A stretch of 8,047 nt of DNA from Verrucomicrobiia bacterium (lineage in GTDB: Bacteria; Verrucomicrobiota; Verrucomicrobiia; Opitutales; Opitutaceae): the NCBI GenBank assembly GCA_030424825.1, contig JAUHWE010000178.1:1-8047 (forward strand), read 5' to 3'. Positions within the stretch are counted from its first letter, which is position 1. Every line of letters begins with the position of its first letter. Shown piece after piece: positions 6,301 to 8,047 of this stretch. Position numbers and translations under genes: made by a program. The notes under the pieces are model-generated. The model worked only from the letters and a program-made list of their open reading frames with translations, was not told the DNA's origin and ran no database searches.

Positions 6301-8047
6301 TACCCGTGTTTGGGATAGAGGGCCAATCTCTAGAGATTAAGACCCTCGTAGAAGGAGCCCTGCCGATAAGCTATCAATGGTATTTTGAAGGGGTCGCAAT
6401 GGAGGGACAGATCGGTCCCGTCTTGAGAATTGAATCTGTCACCGGTGAGCAGGAAGGTCGCTACCGCGTACTTGCGAGAAACTCTTATGGCGTGACGCGA
6501 AGCGCTTGGCATGAGGTGCTCGTTTTGCCCGATGTTGGCGAGGCGATCGAGCAACCAGATCTTGAGTTTCTTATGACCGGGACGACTCGAATGGAACGAC
6601 AGACCGTTGAGACCTATGATGGCATAGATGCTTTGGGTTCTGTGGGGACACCTCCGGGTAGCGAGGGGTCTGGCGAGCTGAGCGCCGCAATAGATGGACC
6701 GGGAACGCTGGTATTTCGTTGGAAAATCTCTCGGAGCGAAGCTCGTTACGGGAGCTCCCGCTTAAGTTTGGAGATTAATGGTAGCGAATGGTTGCAGTGC
6801 CCTCCAAATGGAGAGTGGGTCGAGGAGGTAGTGGCATTACCGCGGGAGACCAACGAAATCGTATGGAGCTATCACGAGGATCTCGGGGCGCCGGTTTATC
6901 TGGATGCCCTAGAAGTTGTTCAGACTCCCGTGATTAGGAGAGTCAGCCAATCGGAGAACTATTTGGCGGGAGAACGGACTGTATTGTTTGTGGATGCGGT
7001 TGGAGTGGGCGACTTATCGTATCGATGGAAGAAAGACGGTGAGGAAATTCCGGACGCGAGCTTAGCCTGTCTAGGGTTGGGACCGATCGATGATTCCAGC
7101 GTAGGAGGCTACAGCGTCATTGTTTCGAATGAGTTTGGGACAGTGGAAAGTGCGACGATTGGAGTTGGGCTTGCTGAATCGCATGGTGAAGCGCTGGATT
7201 TACCTGTTGAAGATATCCGTCTGGTGGGAGGACGATGGAAGATTCAGGAGGTTGATGGGGAAGAGGCTCTATTCTCAGAACTTTCGGGTTGGGAGCACGA
7301 TGGTTCGCTTCTTGATATAGATGTAACCGGCCCGACGAACCTCGTATTTGATTGGAAACTTTCGGACCCGTCTTGGAGTGTATCAAAATTGTCCCTCTTA
7401 TTGGACAATGTGAAATCCCTAGAATTGGAAATGGGTAAGAGTGAATGGAAACAGGAAGCGATTTGGATACCTGAGGGGAATCACTCGCTGCGATTTCGAT
7501 TTGAGGGTAGTGCGGACGAGTCCGAACGCGGGATTGGACTGTGGCTTGATAACGTCAGGAAAACGGATGCTCCTGTCTTGCAGTCAGCGAGTGAAGGAGG
7601 AATCTTTCGGGCCGATTCGGATGTGGAGCTATTCGCCCGTTTTGTCGGTGCTGAGACCATCACGTATCAGTGGTTCAAGGACGATTTGGCGCTGGAGGGG
7701 GAGACGGATGAAACCTTATTGATCGAGTCTGCATTTGAAGGAGAAAGTGGTGTATACCATTGCCGCGCGACAAATGGTAGCGGTTCGAGCGATAGTTCGG
7801 ATATTGAAGTGGATATTCGGGTCGTAGGAGCGGAAGACTTGCTTCGGGGTCTAGGCCTAGAGGATCGAGGTGAGATTGTCGATATTCGGTATCTTCCGGA
7901 TGGATTAGACGAAAACTATTGGCGAAGCGAAGACGAGGCGGGTTGGGATGGATCGGAAGGTCTGGTGTCAGGGTCCGATGGCGGTACGACTTGGTTTGAG
8001 CTTTATGTTCTGACCGATCAGAACCTCAAGATCAGAGCGCGGGCGGA
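3366..8047 (+). CDS. Giant modular subtilisin-like (S8) serine protease with Ig-like and GPG/WK modules (3' end outside window)
   Basis: One frame is open from ATG 3366 to the window end, 1,560 residues with no stop. A basic N-terminus (RFGKNALR) and a hydrophobic segment at 17-30 act as signal or anchor; no clean cleavage site is seen. A charged linker follows, then an S8 inhibitor-like propeptide at about 162-240. The catalytic domain spans about 245-555 and shows all key residues: Asp288 in VAVIDTGV, His343 in HGTHCAG, oxyanion Asn435 in AAGNEG and nucleophile Ser500 in GTSMAAAH. An acidic loop at 315-324 (DDDANGYVDD) has Ca-binding D-x-D-x-N-G spacing. The stalk holds Ig-like domains at about 563-645, 789-875, 881-963, 969-1054, 1187-1269 and 1402-1487, interspersed with GPG/WK modules at 649-788, 1056-1185, 1271-1401 and 1489 onward. 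The usual Pro after GTSMA(A/T) is Ala507-equivalent, that is, GTSMAAPH reads GTSMAAAH. Subtilases cleave proteins broadly; here extracellular or surface protein degradation is inferred. A C-terminal sorting or anchoring signal may lie beyond 8047. Confidence 0.95.
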   Translation, partial: MLLSVESSRFGKNALRMLGLSLGCLSLVVWETSKSKVGERDPLSGEPGGVENGSFESDAVKSHQGKHVDEFEEAVRERHLEEKSSNQLNEVDLPSGRRDGFYPDSLVLEESIEKLGSPRRFRRTRLIEASDLPYWIQVEQVLDIDPITGHESVESFSESAGDRFFVQFVEEVANDEAIALLAGKNFEVLRRVSEEGLYLVSAPRTGNINEVARAMSRLRKGAFSDLIRFLEFDRIVHASATPNDPKFLDGTQWSLDNSNGDDGRPDIGAVAGWDTRRSAEDVIVAVIDTGVMYEHEDLAANMWRNEEEVEGNGIDDDANGYVDDVHGFNFLYDDGDPNDDHYHGTHCAGIIGAVGNNGIGIAGVAWDVQLMACKFLSARGSGSVSDAIAAIDYAISNGAHIINNSWGTGEFSQSLLEAIERANEAGVLFVTAAGNEGKNIDQSPYYPASYDIPNIVSVEATGPNVVSNFGWDHVDIAAPGGDIYSTINRQEGYHTLSGTSMAAAHVSGIAALLIAEYPEQKLYKQIERLQQTKVGAFSSPWVPPFSGNAKLDAALALESVALPPVLVSAPSSTVYVTPGKEIELHAAFRSDSPVAYQWYRQGEAIVGAIDAILALEIIDSLDAGEFSVVATNDDGENEAVFEVVLRRAKPEAFSEALGDPGVMLFDSIPNYSPEFLQFNPRERSALQIYPFDSVEGSESLKIERDTYDQATSIETAVTGPGLLSMYMRVNDWHVEAYLEIEDIGRLHVDAEDWKRYEIPLPESKEYKIEWVSGALFDPLFVDGFEFVPSVASQLAILEQPKSATFPEGASHVFSVHVQSSLEVSYQWIRDGEPIEGATDSTLGFDNLELLHAGVYAVEVSNGESAIVSNSVTLRVGELPASIVGEPNPVSGYEGQTVHLQAIAEGTEPLSYQWFREGNPIDGANAGDLLIEALSISDAGIYHVEVSNLYSEEPARSAEVEVSVTGERAAPDFIIGSYSLPVFGIEGQSLEIKTLVEGALPISYQWYFEGVAMEGQIGPVLRIESVTGEQEGRYRVLARNSYGVTRSAWHEVLVLPDVGEAIEQPDLEFLMTGTTRMERQTVETYDGIDALGSVGTPPGSEGSGELSAAIDGPGTLVFRWKISRSEARYGSSRLSLEINGSEWLQCPPNGEWVEEVVALPRETNEIVWSYHEDLGAPVYLDALEVVQTPVIRRVSQSENYLAGERTVLFVDAVGVGDLSYRWKKDGEEIPDASLACLGLGPIDDSSVGGYSVIVSNEFGTVESATIGVGLAESHGEALDLPVEDIRLVGGRWKIQEVDGEEALFSELSGWEHDGSLLDIDVTGPTNLVFDWKLSDPSWSVSKLSLLLDNVKSLELEMGKSEWKQEAIWIPEGNHSLRFRFEGSADESERGIGLWLDNVRKTDAPVLQSASEGGIFRADSDVELFARFVGAETITYQWFKDDLALEGETDETLLIESAFEGESGVYHCRATNGSGSSDSSDIEVDIRVVGAEDLLRGLGLEDRGEIVDIRYLPDGLDENYWRSEDEAGWDGSEGLVSGSDGGTTWFELYVLTDQNLKIRARA
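5052..7826 (+). repeat. Six protein-coded Ig-like domains of the protease stalk
   Basis: Six roughly 85-residue beta-sandwich units are recognised by a central strand of type S-Y-Q-W, followed by a charged turn and G-x-Y-x-V near the end. The six strand versions are AYQWYRQGEAI, SYQWIRDGEPI, SYQWFREGNPI, SYQWYFEGVAM, SYRWKKDGEEI and TYQWFKDDLAL. Their closing strands read EFSVVATN, VYAVEVSN, IYHVEVSN, RYRVLARN, GYSVIVSN and VYHCRATN. Approximate spans are 5052-5300, 5730-5990, 6006-6254, 6270-6527, 6930-7172 and 7569-7826. They lack the paired cysteines of animal Ig domains, as is normal for bacterial ones, and have diverged well beyond recent tandem duplication. Such domains usually serve as spacers or carbohydrate/protein binders. 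Confidence 0.88.
5310..8047 (+). repeat. Protein-coded 'GPG...F-W-K' beta-sandwich modules (three complete, one begun)
   Basis: Between the Ig-like domains lie longer units of about 130-140 residues sharing a core: V-x-GP(G)-x-L-x-F-x-W-K, a hydrophobic strand, a W before a proline-containing turn, and a closing l-D-x-(l/v/f). The core GPG is at residues 719-721 (followed by LLSMYMRV), 1111-1113 (TLVFRWKIS) and 1322-1324, where it is GPT (NLVFDWKLS). Closing strands are FVDGFEFV, YLDALEVV and WLDNVRKT. Spans are about 5310-5729, 6531-6920 and 7176-7568. The terminal stretch from about 7830 shows the N-terminal half of a fourth copy (Y-W-R...GWDGSEGLVSG). The first copy is most divergent and lacks the W-K. 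I know this module type from large secreted proteins of Verrucomicrobia and related bacteria; its ligand is not known to me. Confidence 0.7.

Overview
The window looks like a piece of a PVC-group genome, most likely Verrucomicrobiota and perhaps Opitutae. This is an inference from gene style, not from a marker gene. Three traits support it: a Tat-exported Gfo/Idh/MocA oxidoreductase; a very large secreted subtilase carrying bacterial Ig-like domains with the 'SYQW' strand; and a lineage-typical 'GPG...F-W-K' beta-sandwich module. No phage, CRISPR, toxin-antitoxin or defence genes are visible.

Layout. Bases 1-1407 (+) hold the 3' part of a Tat-signal oxidoreductase whose start codon lies just outside the window. 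After a 188-bp gap, a convergent gene on the minus strand (about 2321-1596) encodes a DUF374-type lysophospholipid acyltransferase-like protein. About 1 kb of AT-richer sequence without a convincing gene follows (2322-3365). It contains a 187-bp MITE-like element (2572-2758) with 18-bp terminal inverted repeats, a candidate 3-bp TAA target duplication and two nested GC-rich hairpins. It also contains a short reading frame broken by an amber codon at 2864-2968. From 3366 to the end of the window, one uninterrupted plus-strand frame of at least 1,560 codons encodes a modular subtilisin-like (S8) protease that continues past 8047.

The protease has an N-terminal hydrophobic segment, a charged linker, an inhibitor-like propeptide and a catalytic domain with the full Asp288/His343/Asn435/Ser500 set. 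Behind it lies a long stalk in which six Ig-like domains are interspersed with three complete copies, and the start of a fourth, of the GPG/WK module. It reads as a cell-surface or secreted protein-degrading enzyme on a long adhesive or spacer arm. The three genes do not form an operon: gene 1 and the acyltransferase converge, and the acyltransferase and the protease diverge across the 1-kb gap. I see no functional link between them beyond a shared cell-envelope location. The most unusual items are the modular protease and the MITE-like element; nothing here clearly amounts to a new multi-gene system.
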